Shown one piece after another: positions 33,750 through 42,872 of a DNA stretch of 64,000 nt. Below the pieces are notes generated by a model that saw only the letters and a list, made by a program, of their open reading frames with translations, made no database searches and had not been told where the DNA came from. The stretch lies in assembly GCF_024169655.1 (NCBI RefSeq), contig NZ_JALJWV010000001.1, positions 3,973,001 through 4,037,000 on the forward strand, written 5' to 3'. Source of the DNA: Pseudomonas marginalis (GTDB lineage: Bacteria > Pseudomonadota > Gammaproteobacteria > Pseudomonadales > Pseudomonadaceae). Position numbers and translations under genes: made by a program. The first letter of the stretch is position 1. Every line of letters starts with the position of its first letter.

Positions 33750-34898
33750 TCACGCCACGTCGGCCGTAGCCGGCATGCGCAATATCGGTTTGATGGTGAT
33801 GCCGCTTTCGCTGTCGGCCATCGCTTCGTTGACTTGGTCGAACGTGTAGAAGCGGCACAACTTATCGAACGGGAAACGGCCTTGCAGGTGCAGGTCGACC
33901 AGGGTGGGAATGAACGCGTTGGCGACCACGTCGCCCTGGACGATGCCCATGATTCGCTTGCCGGGGATCATTACGTCGTTGACGTTGAACGCTACTTCGG
34001 TGCCCATCCGGGTCGCCCCGACGATCCCGCAGGTGCCCAGCGTGGTGAGGGCGTCGATGGCCTGGCGCAGCACTGGGGCGCGTCCCGAGCATTCGAGGCT
34101 GTAGTTGACCCCGCCGCCGGTGATCTCGCGAATGCGCGCCACCGGGTCTTCTTCGCGGCTGTTGATGACATGAGTGGCGCCCACTTCCAGCGCCAGGCTC
34201 AGACGGCTCGGGGTCACGTCGACCGCAATAATGGTGGTCGCTCCGGCAACCTTGGCAGCCATCACCGCCGCCAGGCCCACGGCACCGGCGCCGAACGCGG
34301 CGAAACTGGCGCCCGCCTCCACCTTCAGCGCTTTGAGCACCGAGCCTGCGCCGGTCTGAATGCCGCAACCCAGCGGGCCGAGCAATTCCAGCGGGGCCGC
34401 TTTGGACACTTTCACCACGTTGCGCTCATTGGCGATGGCATAGGTGGAAAAGGACGACTGGCCGAAAAAGTGGTCATGTATCGGTGCACCGGTGCCACAA
34501 CTGCAGGTCGATGTGCTGCCGTCCTGGCGGGCGCCGCCGAAATTCAGCGGGTGCATGTGCGAGCAGTGCGCGGGATGTCCGGTCTCGCAGGGCAGGCACA
34601 ACCCGCAGGACATGTAGGTCATGACCACGTGATCGCCAGGAGCGATGGTGGTCACCGCCGCCCCCACCGCCTCGACAACGCCCGCGCCTTCATGGCCCAA
34701 CACGATGGGCAACGGTGTGGGAAACAGCTGGTCACGCACGACCATATCGGTGTGGCAGACACCGGTGGCGACCACACGCACGCGCACTTCGTCCGGGCGT
34801 GGAACCGCCAGTTGCGCCTGTTCGAACAGGAGTTTGCTGCCGCTTTCGCGCAGCACCGCGACGGTCACTTCGATGGGTTGGAGGGTGCTTTGGGGCAT
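33750..34898 (-). CDS. Zinc-dependent aryl-alcohol dehydrogenase
   Basis: A 382-residue medium-chain dehydrogenase. Catalytic zinc ligands lie in ATGVCHTDMVVRD (Cys) and GHEGAGVVEAVG (His), the structural zinc lobe has four Cys in CGLCLPCETGHPAHC, and the NAD-binding motif is GAGAVGLAAVMAAK. The long lobe around SCGTGAPIHDHFFGQSSFSTYA is typical of benzyl-alcohol dehydrogenases such as XylB and AreB. Between salicylate hydroxylase and salicylaldehyde dehydrogenase, the natural substrate is 2-hydroxybenzyl (salicyl) alcohol. ATG at 34898 follows AAGAGGA. Confidence 0.88.
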   Translation of the reverse strand: MPQSTLQPIEVTVAVLRESGSKLLFEQAQLAVPRPDEVRVRVVATGVCHTDMVVRDQLFPTPLPIVLGHEGAGVVEAVGAAVTTIAPGDHVVMTYMSCGLCLPCETGHPAHCSHMHPLNFGGARQDGSTSTCSCGTGAPIHDHFFGQSSFSTYAIANERNVVKVSKAAPLELLGPLGCGIQTGAGSVLKALKVEAGASFAAFGAGAVGLAAVMAAKVAGATTIIAVDVTPSRLSLALEVGATHVINSREEDPVARIREITGGGVNYSLECSGRAPVLRQAIDALTTLGTCGIVGATRMGTEVAFNVNDVMIPGKRIMGIVQGDVVANAFIPTLVDLHLQGRFPFDKLCRFYTFDQVNEAMADSESGITIKPILRMPATADVA

Positions 34899-34960
34899 CG
34901 GTTTATCCTCTTGGGGCGAAGTCATCCCAGCGGCACGGGGCGCGGGGTACGTTGATCGGG

Positions 34961-36244
34961 TTATTCACACGCGGCCCAGCCCAGCTGTGCGCGAGCCGCT
35001 ATCAGGTCCGATTGCAGGTCGTGGTGCCACAACCAGTCGAAACGGCTGGCCAGGGTGCTCGACAAAAGGGGCTCGCAGTCCTCGACCTGAACGTCGCGAA
35101 ACTCATAGAGCTCGCCCGCCTCGCGGGAGGTTCGCTGCACACGGCAGGCACGCGGCCGGCGGATGGCGTCGTACACCTGCAGCACGCGCTGGGCGTGACC
35201 TTCCAGCACACGTGGATCACCCAGCAGCCGCGCGAGCAGCCAAGCGTCTTCGAGCCCTTGCCCGGCGCCGGCGCCCTGGTGGGGAAGCATGGCGTGGGCC
35301 GCGTCACCGATCAGCGCAACACGGCCATGGGTATAGCCGGCCAACTCGTCCAGTTCGTGAAGGGCCCACAACGTCGGTTCGGGAATGCACCCAAGCAGCA
35401 CGCGCACCGCATCGTCCCACTGCGCGAACGCATCCAGCATTTGCGCCTGGCTGGTACTTTTGACCCAGGGCGTGCCGGGCGGCCATACCGGGTTGGGCTC
35501 GCTGCGATCGGAAAGAAACGCCACCACGTTGATCAAGCGGCCCTGCTTGACCGGAAACGTAAGGATGTGGGCATCGAGGCCCAAGTACATTTGCGGCACG
35601 TTGATCAGGTGCTCATCTACGCCAGCCGAGCGATAGGCGGCGCGCAGTTGATCACTGTCGATCATGCCGCGATAGGCGCAGGTACCGCTGAAACGAGGGG
35701 CGACCGCAGGCTGGCCCAGCCCCTGGAGAACATAGTCGCGTAGCGAAGACTTGATGCCGTCTGCCGCGATCAGCAGGTCGCACTCGTAGTCCGTGCCATC
35801 GGTGAACCGAACGCTGACGCGGTCACCCGTCTCCTCGGCGCCGACTGCGCGCTTGTCGAAGCGGGCGACACCTTCGGGTAATTGCTGGGCCAGGGCGTCG
35901 AGGAAATCCGCGCGGTGTACGGAGGACTGTCCGACACCCGGGGCGAGGCTGGCACCGAGATAACCGGCATCGACGCCACGGCGCCATTCAAACCAGATGT
36001 CTTGCCAGGGTTGCAAAGTGCGGTCGGCAATCCGCTCGTAGGGCTTGCCGATTCCCAGTCCCTCGATGGCGCGCACGGCGTTCGCACCGAACGACACACC
36101 GGCACCGACCTCACCGAAGGCGCAGGCCGCTTCAAACAATGTCACCTGCAGGTGCGGGTGACGGCAGAGATCAAGAGCCAAAGCTACGCCGGCGATACCG
36201 CCGCCGACGATGCCCACTTGCAAGACAGAATGAGGGCGAGTCAT
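34961..36244 (-). CDS. nahG: Salicylate 1-hydroxylase (NahG/SalA-like)
   Basis: A 427-residue FAD monooxygenase that converts salicylate to catechol and CO2 with NADH and O2. Diagnostic stretches agree with NahG: VGIVGGGIAGVALALDLCRH, FEAACAFGEVGAGVSFGANAVRAI, WQDIWFEWRRG, APGVGQSSVHRADFLDAL, LLIAADGIKSSLRDYVL, GRVALIGDAAHAMLPHQGAG and the C-terminal RFDWLWHHDL. Length is normal (about 430). ATG at 36244 has AAAGG upstream. It is first in a three-gene minus-strand unit and divergent from a NahR-like gene. No catechol dioxygenase is encoded in this unit. Confidence 0.95.
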   Translation of the reverse strand: MTRPHSVLQVGIVGGGIAGVALALDLCRHPHLQVTLFEAACAFGEVGAGVSFGANAVRAIEGLGIGKPYERIADRTLQPWQDIWFEWRRGVDAGYLGASLAPGVGQSSVHRADFLDALAQQLPEGVARFDKRAVGAEETGDRVSVRFTDGTDYECDLLIAADGIKSSLRDYVLQGLGQPAVAPRFSGTCAYRGMIDSDQLRAAYRSAGVDEHLINVPQMYLGLDAHILTFPVKQGRLINVVAFLSDRSEPNPVWPPGTPWVKSTSQAQMLDAFAQWDDAVRVLLGCIPEPTLWALHELDELAGYTHGRVALIGDAAHAMLPHQGAGAGQGLEDAWLLARLLGDPRVLEGHAQRVLQVYDAIRRPRACRVQRTSREAGELYEFRDVQVEDCEPLLSSTLASRFDWLWHHDLQSDLIAARAQLGWAACE

Positions 36245-36290
36245 GGGAAAACCTTTTTAGTGTTTTTTTTGGAATAGATCGATCATGACT

Positions 36291-36307
36291 ATTCACAAAC
36301 CATTGAT
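36291..36307. promoter_or_regulatory. Candidate NahR/SalR-type site
   Basis: In the 143-bp divergent region between nahG and the NahR-like gene, ATTCAC-N7-TGAT resembles the published NahR box (ATTCAC...TGAT) although the spacing is not identical. Position between the two starts fits activation of nahG. Confidence 0.4.
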
Positions 36308-36387
36308 AAATGCCCTCATACCCATACAAGCTATCACCAGCCTGAATACACATAGCCATTGGTAAGGCCACGGAGCGATAAACCGAG

Positions 36388-37287
36388 ATGAACCTGCGCG
36401 AGCTTGATCTGAATCTGCTGGTGATTTTTAACCAGTTGCTGGTGGACCGAAGCGTGTCGGTGGCGGCCGAGAGCCTGGGGCTGACTCAACCCGCAGCCAG
36501 CAATGCGCTCAAGCGTTTGCGCACCACCTTCAACGACGAGTTGTTCGTGCGCACGCCAAAGGGCATGCAGCCCACACCCTATGCCGCGCAACTGGCGGAG
36601 CCGATCTCCCAGGCGATCGGCCTGCTGCATGGCGCGATCAACCGGCAGGACGAATTCGACCCAGCGACCAGCCAGAAGCGCTTCGTGGTGGCAATGACCG
36701 ATATCGGGGAAATTTACTTTATGTCGCGCTTGATCCAAGCGCTGCTTGAACAGGCCCCCGGCATCTCGGTGACCACCCTGCGAAGCACCGCGGATCTGTC
36801 CGAGAACCTGGCCAATGGTGAAGTGGACCTGGCCGTCGGCTTACTGCCGGACCTGCAGGCAGGCTTCTACCAACGACGCCTGTTTCACCATCGCTACGTG
36901 TGTCTGTGTCGCAAGGACCACCCGCTGACTCAACAGCCGATGACCCGGGAACGCTTTTGCGCATTCGGGCATGTCAGGATCTTGGCCGCGAGCACCGGGC
37001 ACGGCGAAATCGACACGCATATGCAACGCGCGGGCTTGCAACGCGAGATTCGGCTCGAAGTGCCGCACTTTGTCGCGGTCGGCCATATCCTGCAGAACAC
37101 TGACCTGATCGCCACGGTGCCCGAGCGCTTCGCCACCAGCTGTGTGGAGCCCTTCGGCCTGACGAGCCTGCCGCTACCCCTGCCGTTGCCCGAAATCGCC
37201 ATCAACCTGTTCTGGCACGGTAAATACAATCGCGACCCGGCCAACAAATGGTTCCGCCAACTGATGTTCGAACTGTTCAGCGATTAA
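36388..37287 (+). CDS. nahR: NahR/SalR-like LysR regulator of salicylate catabolism
   Basis: A 299-residue LysR protein very like NahR: MNLRELDLNLLVIFNQLLVD, LGLTQPAASNALKRLRTTFND, LFVRTPKGMQPTPYAAQLAEP, AMTDIGEIYFMSRL, EVDLAVGLLPDLQAGFYQRRLF, YVCLCRKDHPL, ILAASTGHGEIDTHM and the C-terminal EIAINLFWHGKYNRDPANKW. NahR binds DNA constitutively and activates with salicylate. It is divergent from nahG, the classical arrangement. Convergent LysR gene ends seven bases away. Confidence 0.92.
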   Translation: MNLRELDLNLLVIFNQLLVDRSVSVAAESLGLTQPAASNALKRLRTTFNDELFVRTPKGMQPTPYAAQLAEPISQAIGLLHGAINRQDEFDPATSQKRFVVAMTDIGEIYFMSRLIQALLEQAPGISVTTLRSTADLSENLANGEVDLAVGLLPDLQAGFYQRRLFHHRYVCLCRKDHPLTQQPMTRERFCAFGHVRILAASTGHGEIDTHMQRAGLQREIRLEVPHFVAVGHILQNTDLIATVPERFATSCVEPFGLTSLPLPLPLPEIAINLFWHGKYNRDPANKWFRQLMFELFSD

Positions 37288-37294
37288 GCGCCAC

Positions 37295-38197
37295 TCACTG
37301 CCAATGCGCACACAGCCTGACCAGCTCATCGACCACATACCGCACCTTCGGCCGCAGATGGGACACCTTCGGCCACACGGCATGCACATCGACCGGTTCG
37401 GGCTCATACGCTTGCAGCACTTCCACCAGCCGGCCCGCGTCAATGTCGTCCTGGAACAGGCTGCGCGGCATCTGGCACAGGCCGGCACCGGCCACGGCGG
37501 CGAGGATCATGGCCTCGCCATCGCCGATCTGATGGGTGGAAGGGGGGGCGTAACGCACGGTCTGCCCGGCCTGCGTGACGCGCCAGGCCAGCGGCTGGCC
37601 GCGTCGATGGCCGACAATGCAGCGGTGCTGGCTGAGGTCTTCCAGGGACGTGGGGACGCCGAAGCGCGCCAGGTACTCAGGGGCGGCGCAGATGGCCCAG
37701 CGTTGCCTCGTCAAGCGCCGCGCCACCAGGCCGCTGGTGTCTTGCAGTTCGCCGAAGCGCACCAACAGGTCGATGCCCTCTTCGAACGGGTCCACCAAGT
37801 GGTCGGAAAACGTCAGGCTCAATTGCAGCGCCGGGTATTGGTTGGCGATCTGGAACAGCAACGGCGCCACGACCCGCCGCCCGAAGGCCACGGGCACATC
37901 GACGCGCAAGCGCCCGGAAGGCTCTCCGCCACCAGGGCCCAGGCCGCTTTCGGCGGCGCCGATTTCCTCCAGTGCCGCGGAACACGCGACGAAATACGCT
38001 TCGCCATCGGCGGTCAGTGAAATGCGCCGGGTGGTGCGATGAAACAACTGCGTGCCCAGGCGCTCTTCCAGGCGCGCGATGGCTTTGCCCACGGCGGATT
38101 TCGACAACCCCAGGCGCTCGGCGGCCTGGGTGAAGCTGGATGAACGTGCAGCCACGACAAAGGTGATAACGCCCTGGAAGGAATCGATAGGAACCAT
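37295..38197 (-). CDS. LysR-family regulator, divergent from the tautomerase operon
   Basis: A 300-residue LysR protein. N-terminus MVPIDSFQGVITFVVAARSS with the helix-turn-helix LGLSKSAVGKAIARLEERLGTQLFHRTTRRISLTADG. The effector domain holds LQLSLTFSDHLVDPFEEGIDLLVRFGEL and a GDGEAMILAAVAGAGLCQMPR segment. It is divergent from four + strand genes beginning at 38349, with a dyad (38214-38230) close to its own start. Likely activates that set in the presence of an aromatic or quinone inducer. Confidence 0.86.
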   Translation of the reverse strand: MVPIDSFQGVITFVVAARSSSFTQAAERLGLSKSAVGKAIARLEERLGTQLFHRTTRRISLTADGEAYFVACSAALEEIGAAESGLGPGGGEPSGRLRVDVPVAFGRRVVAPLLFQIANQYPALQLSLTFSDHLVDPFEEGIDLLVRFGELQDTSGLVARRLTRQRWAICAAPEYLARFGVPTSLEDLSQHRCIVGHRRGQPLAWRVTQAGQTVRYAPPSTHQIGDGEAMILAAVAGAGLCQMPRSLFQDDIDAGRLVEVLQAYEPEPVDVHAVWPKVSHLRPKVRYVVDELVRLCAHWQ

Positions 38198-38213
38198 GCA
38201 GCGCTCGCTGATT

Positions 38214-38230
38214 GTAGAGTTTTAGTCTAC
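38214..38230. promoter_or_regulatory. Inverted repeat in the divergent LysR promoter
   Basis: GTAGA-N7-TCTAC, arm spacing like the classic LysR ATAG-N7-CTAT site, 17 bp from the lysR start (38197) and 119 bp from the tautomerase start (38349). Confidence 0.45.
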
Positions 38231-38348
38231 CCAGATTATAGCCAGAGGCCGTTTATCGCCAGCTTGTTCAACAGTACGATGGATTCCAGTCAGACAACGG
38301 TGCACTACCCGCACCTTTCCCAGATCAATGTCCCAAGAGGAATACATC

Positions 38349-38546
38349 ATGCCCGTCGTCCGTGTGAGCTGGTTCGAAGGTAAAGAACACGCGCAGAAAG
38401 CCGCAGTGGCCGCTGACATCACCGAAAGCATCGTCAAGCACACCGGCACCGATGCCAACTACATCTACGTGATTTTCGAAGACGTCGCCGCCTCCGACTG
38501 GGCCGGTGCCGGCAAGCTGTTCGGGGACGCGCCCGACAAGTCCTGA
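38349..38546 (+). CDS. 4-oxalocrotonate tautomerase-family protein
   Basis: A 65-residue small tautomerase. The mature protein would start with Pro (MPVVRVSWFEGK), the catalytic base of this superfamily, and has the usual alpha helix (KAAVAADITESIVKHTG) and NYIYVIFEDV strand. A frame upstream to 38328 exists but would bury the proline, so ATG at 38349 is right. First in a set with an ABM monooxygenase, nitroreductase and MFS exporter. Its substrate is unknown; it may isomerise a ring-cleavage or quinone product. Confidence 0.88.
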   Translation: MPVVRVSWFEGKEHAQKAAVAADITESIVKHTGTDANYIYVIFEDVAASDWAGAGKLFGDAPDKS

Positions 38547-38598
38547 GCCTCTCCCACTCCACAGGCGCCGCCCGGCGCCTCTGACGGAAACACTCATC

Positions 38599-38952
38599 AT
38601 GCATCCCTATATCTCCTGCCTGTTCAGCCTCGCGGTAAAACCCGCAGAGTTCGCCGAATTCAAGGCGCTGATCGCGACTATCGTGGCCGCCACCCGCGCC
38701 GAGCCAGGCACTCTGGTCTACGAATACAGCGTCAACGAACACAACAGCACCGTGCACATTCTTGAGCGCTACAACGCCGACGCCGTGGTCAGCCACGTCG
38801 ACACCACCTTCGCCCCCTTCGGCCAGCGCTTCCTCGAACTGTGCAGCATCACCAGCCTGGTGGTGTACGGCACGCCGGATGCGCAAATCCGCAAGCGTCT
38901 GGACCCGTTCGGCGCGGTGTATATGACCCCGTTCGACGGCTTCAGCCGCTGA
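38599..38952 (+). CDS. Antibiotic biosynthesis monooxygenase (ABM)-domain protein
   Basis: A 117-residue dimeric alpha-beta barrel protein. ABM features: SCLFSLAVKPAEFAEFKALI, ATRAEPGTLVYEYSVNEHNSTVHILERYNADAVVSHV and a 'GQRF..LCSITSL' tail. Relatives include E. coli YgiN (quinol monooxygenase) and anthrone oxygenases, which work without cofactor. ATG at 38599 is 52 bp after the tautomerase stop. In context an oxidation or redox cycling of (hydro)quinones is likely, but this is inference. Confidence 0.82.
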   Translation: MHPYISCLFSLAVKPAEFAEFKALIATIVAATRAEPGTLVYEYSVNEHNSTVHILERYNADAVVSHVDTTFAPFGQRFLELCSITSLVVYGTPDAQIRKRLDPFGAVYMTPFDGFSR

Positions 38953-38994
38953 GTCGGGCGACCGCGCCCCCTCCTTTTACCCACAGAGATCACC

Positions 38995-39609
38995 ATGTCC
39001 GGTATTGCCGAAGTTATTAAGTCCCGAATCTCCGCCAACAGCTACGACACTGCACGTCAATTGACCGATGCGCAGATCGCTGAGCTGATCGACCTGGCCA
39101 CCCACGCTCCGTCCGCCTTCAACCTGCAAAACTGGCGATTCGTGGCGGTACGCAGCACCGAGGCCAAGGCCCGTCTGCTGCCATTGGCCTTCGGCCAGCA
39201 GAAGGTCGTGGACGCAGCCGTGACGTTTATCGTCTGCGGCACCCTCAACCCCCAAGCCACCTTGCCTGCCTCGCTGAAACCGACGCTGGACGCCGGCATC
39301 ATCGACCAGGCGATCTACGACATGTGGCTCGGTGCCGCACAGGGCATGTACGCGCAAAACCCGCAGTTGCAGCGCGACGAAGCGATCCGCTCGGGCTCCC
39401 TGGCCGCGATGACACTGATGCTGGCCGCCAAGGGCCAAGGGTTAGTGTCGACCCCAATGATCGGCTTCGATCAGTCGGCGGTGGCCCAGGCGTTCGGTCT
39501 ATCGGACACCGAGATTCCGGTGATGCTGGTCACCGTTGGCTACCCGGGCGCGACCAACTGGCCGCAAAAGCCGCGTAAAGCCGTGAACGACGTGTTGCAG
39601 TTCGTCTGA
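38995..39609 (+). CDS. Nitroreductase-family protein
   Basis: A 204-residue FMN flavoprotein of the nitroreductase superfamily: SRISANSYDTARQLTDAQIAELIDLATHAPSAFNLQNWRFVAV has the FMN phosphate and ring contacts (R, S, N), and GLVSTPMIGFD with VTVGYPGATNWPQKPRK closes the site. Family members reduce quinones, nitroaromatics or enones with NAD(P)H. It resembles the MhqN/YodC type by domain, and it lies between the ABM gene and an MFS exporter, 42 and 54 bp away. Confidence 0.85.
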   Translation: MSGIAEVIKSRISANSYDTARQLTDAQIAELIDLATHAPSAFNLQNWRFVAVRSTEAKARLLPLAFGQQKVVDAAVTFIVCGTLNPQATLPASLKPTLDAGIIDQAIYDMWLGAAQGMYAQNPQLQRDEAIRSGSLAAMTLMLAAKGQGLVSTPMIGFDQSAVAQAFGLSDTEIPVMLVTVGYPGATNWPQKPRKAVNDVLQFV

Positions 39610-39663
39610 ATGGAGGGCGCCTGCGCGGCCTGGCCGCGCCGACGCTCAAGGTAAACGCCTGAC

Positions 39664-41013
39664 ATGACCCCCTCCCCTTCGTTACGCGCGATTCTGATCG
39701 CCGCCTGCCTCGGTTTTCTGGTTGTCCAGCTGGACGTCAGCGTCGTCAACGTTGGCCTAGGCGCACTCAAAGAGGCGTTCAATACCGACCTCACGGGCCT
39801 GCAGTGGGTCATCAACAGCTATGCACTGCCGTTTTCCGCCCTGCTGATCCTGGGAGGCGCTTGGGGCGACAAGTGGGGGGCCAAAACCGTTTTCGCAGTC
39901 GGTTTCGCCATCTTCACCCTCGCGTCGATCGGTTGTGGCCTGGCCAACAGCACGACCCAGCTGATCGCGATGCGTGTCATCCAGGGCATCGGTGCCGCAT
40001 TGCTGATCCCCACGTCACTGACGTTGATTCGCGTGTCGTTCCAAGACCCCGACAAACGCCGCTCCGCCGTGGCGCTGTGGGGCGCCTGCGGAGGTATCGC
40101 ATTGGCGGCCGGCCCCGTGATCGGCGGCCTGATGATCGAGTACTTCGGCTGGCGCAGTGTGTTTCTGCTCAACATTCCGATCGGCCTGCTGGCTATCGCG
40201 CTGATCCTGCGCTACGCCCCCGCCTCCCCGCGAGTCGACAAGCACATCGATATTCCCGGGCAAATCAGCATTGCCATTTGCGTGGCGGCGCTGACCTACG
40301 GCTTGACCGAATCCAGCGCACAAGGCTGGGTCGCTGCGACCTTTTCCGCCCTGGCGGTGGCGTTGATCTGTGCCGTGGCGTTCATCCTGATCGAGCGTCG
40401 GGTCGCGCACCCAATGCTGCCCCCGCACCTGGCCCGGAACGCCGTGCTGGGCAGCATGGCGCTGGCCGGCGCGGCGATCAATCTGACCTTCTATGGAACG
40501 GTGTTCGTTTTCAGTATTTACTTCCAGACCTTCCTGCACTACGACGCGTTCACCACCGGTTTGTCGTTTATCCCGTTGACCGCCGTGCTGACCCTTTCAA
40601 CCCTGCTCTCGTCACGCTTCGCCAAACGGTTCAGCGCCCCGCGCATCATCACCACCGGGTTCAGCGTACAGATCATCGGCTTCCTTGCGCTGTCGCAGAC
40701 CAGCGCACACGGCTCGCCCTGGCTGCTCAACGGCGCGCTGATGCTGGTCGGCATCGGCAGTGCCATGTCGGTTCCGTCGATTACCAATGCGATGCTCTCG
40801 TCCGTCAGCCAGCACGATGCGGGTATCGCGTCGGGGTTGATGGCCTCCGCCAGACAGTTGGGCGGCGTGATCGGCGTCGCCGTTTCCGGGGCGATGATCG
40901 CCAGCGCTGATGCCACCGCGTTCGCCCAGGGGATGTCGAACGCGATGTTGCTGTCAGCGCTGGCCCTGCTCATCTGCATTGGCGTGGTGGTCTACGTGTC
41001 ACGCCGCCCCTGA
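39664..41013 (+). CDS. MFS exporter, DHA2 (EmrB/QacA) type
   Basis: A 449-residue transporter with the motif LDVSVVNVGLGALKEAFN in helix 1 (DHA2 signature LDxTIVNVALP-like), GDKWGAKTVFAVGF (MFS motif A) and RVIQGIGAALLIPTSLTLI (motif C-like). About 13-14 helices. It ends the tautomerase-ABM-nitroreductase set and would export the inducing aromatic or a quinone. The convergent SDR gene ends seven bases away. Confidence 0.87.
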   Translation: MTPSPSLRAILIAACLGFLVVQLDVSVVNVGLGALKEAFNTDLTGLQWVINSYALPFSALLILGGAWGDKWGAKTVFAVGFAIFTLASIGCGLANSTTQLIAMRVIQGIGAALLIPTSLTLIRVSFQDPDKRRSAVALWGACGGIALAAGPVIGGLMIEYFGWRSVFLLNIPIGLLAIALILRYAPASPRVDKHIDIPGQISIAICVAALTYGLTESSAQGWVAATFSALAVALICAVAFILIERRVAHPMLPPHLARNAVLGSMALAGAAINLTFYGTVFVFSIYFQTFLHYDAFTTGLSFIPLTAVLTLSTLLSSRFAKRFSAPRIITTGFSVQIIGFLALSQTSAHGSPWLLNGALMLVGIGSAMSVPSITNAMLSSVSQHDAGIASGLMASARQLGGVIGVAVSGAMIASADATAFAQGMSNAMLLSALALLICIGVVVYVSRRP

Positions 41014-41020
41014 ACGCAGG

Positions 41021-41815
41021 TCAGACAATATCGTCGACGACCCCACCATCGACCCTGAGCGCAGCGCCGGTGGTGGCGGAGGCCTGGGTCGAACACACGT
41101 ACACAATCATATTGGCCACTTCTTCCACGCTGGACGCGCGCTGGATGATGGAGCTGGGACGCCGCTCGAGGACGAAATCACGCATCACGGCTTCGAGGGG
41201 CTTGCCGGTGCGTTCGACTTCGCCCTTCATCATCTCGGCCACGCCATCGGAAAGCGTCGGCCCCGGCAGCACGCTATTGACGGTCACACCGCTGCCGGCC
41301 ACGCGTTTGGCAAGGCCACGGGCCAACGCCAATTGCGCGGTTTTGGACACGCCGTAATGGATCATGTCGGCAGGAATGTTGCGTGCCGACTCGGACGCGA
41401 CAAACACCACCCGTCCCCAGCCGCGCTCGACCATCGCCGGCAGCAGCGCGCGACTCAGGCGCACGCCGGACATGACGTTGGTCTGCCAGTGGTTGTTCCA
41501 GACGTCATCGCCGGCCTCGAAGAAGTCCTGGAGCTCATAAATGCCGGCGTTGTTCACCAGGATGTCGATAGCGCCAAGCCCGGCCAGCAGGGTTTCAACC
41601 CCTTGCGCAGTGCTCAAGTCAGCGGCGACACCGCTGACCACCGCATCAGGCACCTCGGCGAGCAAACGCGCAATGGCGTCGTTCACCGAGCGTTCGCTGC
41701 GACCATTGATAACCACCGCAGCGCCTGCTTGCGCCAACCCCTTTGCCACCGCAAAACCAATACCACCGGTGGAGGCGCTAACCAATGCGCGCTTCGTCTT
41801 CAGTTCGATATTCAT
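41021..41815 (-). CDS. Short-chain dehydrogenase/reductase
   Basis: A 264-residue classical SDR. Nucleotide site ALVSASTGGIGFAVAKGLAQAG (the usual TGxxxGIG has SASTGGIG here), NNAG at LVNNAGIYEL, catalytic Ser in VFVASESARN and YGVSK for Tyr/Lys. The second of two consecutive ATG codons (41815) is better spaced from the AAGGAG site. It is read toward the MFS gene and away from the LysR gene at 41973. The substrate is not evident. Confidence 0.85.
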   Translation of the reverse strand: MNIELKTKRALVSASTGGIGFAVAKGLAQAGAAVVINGRSERSVNDAIARLLAEVPDAVVSGVAADLSTAQGVETLLAGLGAIDILVNNAGIYELQDFFEAGDDVWNNHWQTNVMSGVRLSRALLPAMVERGWGRVVFVASESARNIPADMIHYGVSKTAQLALARGLAKRVAGSGVTVNSVLPGPTLSDGVAEMMKGEVERTGKPLEAVMRDFVLERRPSSIIQRASSVEEVANMIVYVCSTQASATTGAALRVDGGVVDDIV

Positions 41816-41972
41816 CATCGCTCCTTCAGCATGAACAGGCCTATGTGTCCCTCAACAGTTGACGCCGCGAACCTGCCGACGACTGCGGGGGTTGATCAAG
41901 CATAGACACACGTCCAGGGCGACGGATGATCTGGAACAGGTGGTTTTTCGAAAAAACTCAGGCTCTACAGCG

Positions 41973-42872
41973 CTATCGCTCCCAATGGGGATGGCTGAAG
42001 CGCTCAGCCAGAAAATTGATCAACACCCGCACCTTGCTCGCCAGGTGTTTGCGCGAGGGATAGACCACGTAGATGCCCAACTCGATGGAACGGTACGCCG
42101 GCAGGATCTCCACCAGGGCGCCGCTGCGCAAATCCTCGGCGACCATGAAGCTCGGTTGCAGGGCAATACCGGCCCCCGCGAGGGCGATGCTGCGGCAGGT
42201 GTCGCCGTTGTTGCAGCGCGCGGTCGAGCGCGTGCGCACCGTCTCGCTGCCGTCAGGCCCTTCGAATTGCCACTCATTGCCCATGGCGAAGTGGGTGTAG
42301 GCAATCACGCCGTGGTCGGCCAGGTCGGACAAGGTGCGAATCGGCGGATGACGGTCCAGGTAGTCGGGAGACGCAAACAGGCACATCCGCGTCCCCGCCA
42401 GGCGTCGTCCCACCAGCGACGAGTTTTCCATGCGCGCGATGCGCACCGCCGCGTCAAAGCCCTCCTCCACCAGATCCACCAAGCGATCGTTCAAGCTGAT
42501 GTCCAACTCGACATGGGGGTAGGTCTTGATGAATTCGCCCCACAGCGGCGCCAGGTGCAGCACGCCGAAACTGACCGGCGCATTCACCCTCAACACGCCG
42601 CTGGGTTCCGGCGCGGTGGACGACACGGCTTCTTCTGCCTGTTCCATCAGCGCCAGCACCTCACGGGCCTGATGGTAGAACTGGCGCCCCTCCTCCGTCA
42701 GCGAAAGCCTGCGTGTGGTGCGGTGCAGGAGCCGCGCCCCCAATCGCTCCTCAAGCGCACTCACATACCGCGAAATGGCGGCCTTGGACATCGCCAGGGG
42801 TTCGGCTGCGCCCACGAAGGTGCCTTTATCAACCACCGTGCAAAACACCTGCATCTCCAGCGCCCGATCCAT
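41973..42872 (-). CDS. LysR-family regulator, divergent from the NpdG-DODA-esterase-DoxX operon
   Basis: A 299-residue LysR protein: MDRALEMQVFCTVVDKGTFVGAAEPLAMSKAAISRYVSALEERLG, LLHRTTRRLSLTEEG. Effector part VELDISLNDRLVDLVEEGFDAAVRIARM and NGDTCRSIALAGAGIALQP. It starts 109 bp from the + strand reductase gene. The divergent set matches a quinone-response gene content, so this LysR is the prime candidate for a quinone- or catechol-sensing regulator. No perfect dyad was found in the intergenic segment. Confidence 0.86.
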   Translation of the reverse strand: MDRALEMQVFCTVVDKGTFVGAAEPLAMSKAAISRYVSALEERLGARLLHRTTRRLSLTEEGRQFYHQAREVLALMEQAEEAVSSTAPEPSGVLRVNAPVSFGVLHLAPLWGEFIKTYPHVELDISLNDRLVDLVEEGFDAAVRIARMENSSLVGRRLAGTRMCLFASPDYLDRHPPIRTLSDLADHGVIAYTHFAMGNEWQFEGPDGSETVRTRSTARCNNGDTCRSIALAGAGIALQPSFMVAEDLRSGALVEILPAYRSIELGIYVVYPSRKHLASKVRVLINFLAERFSHPHWER

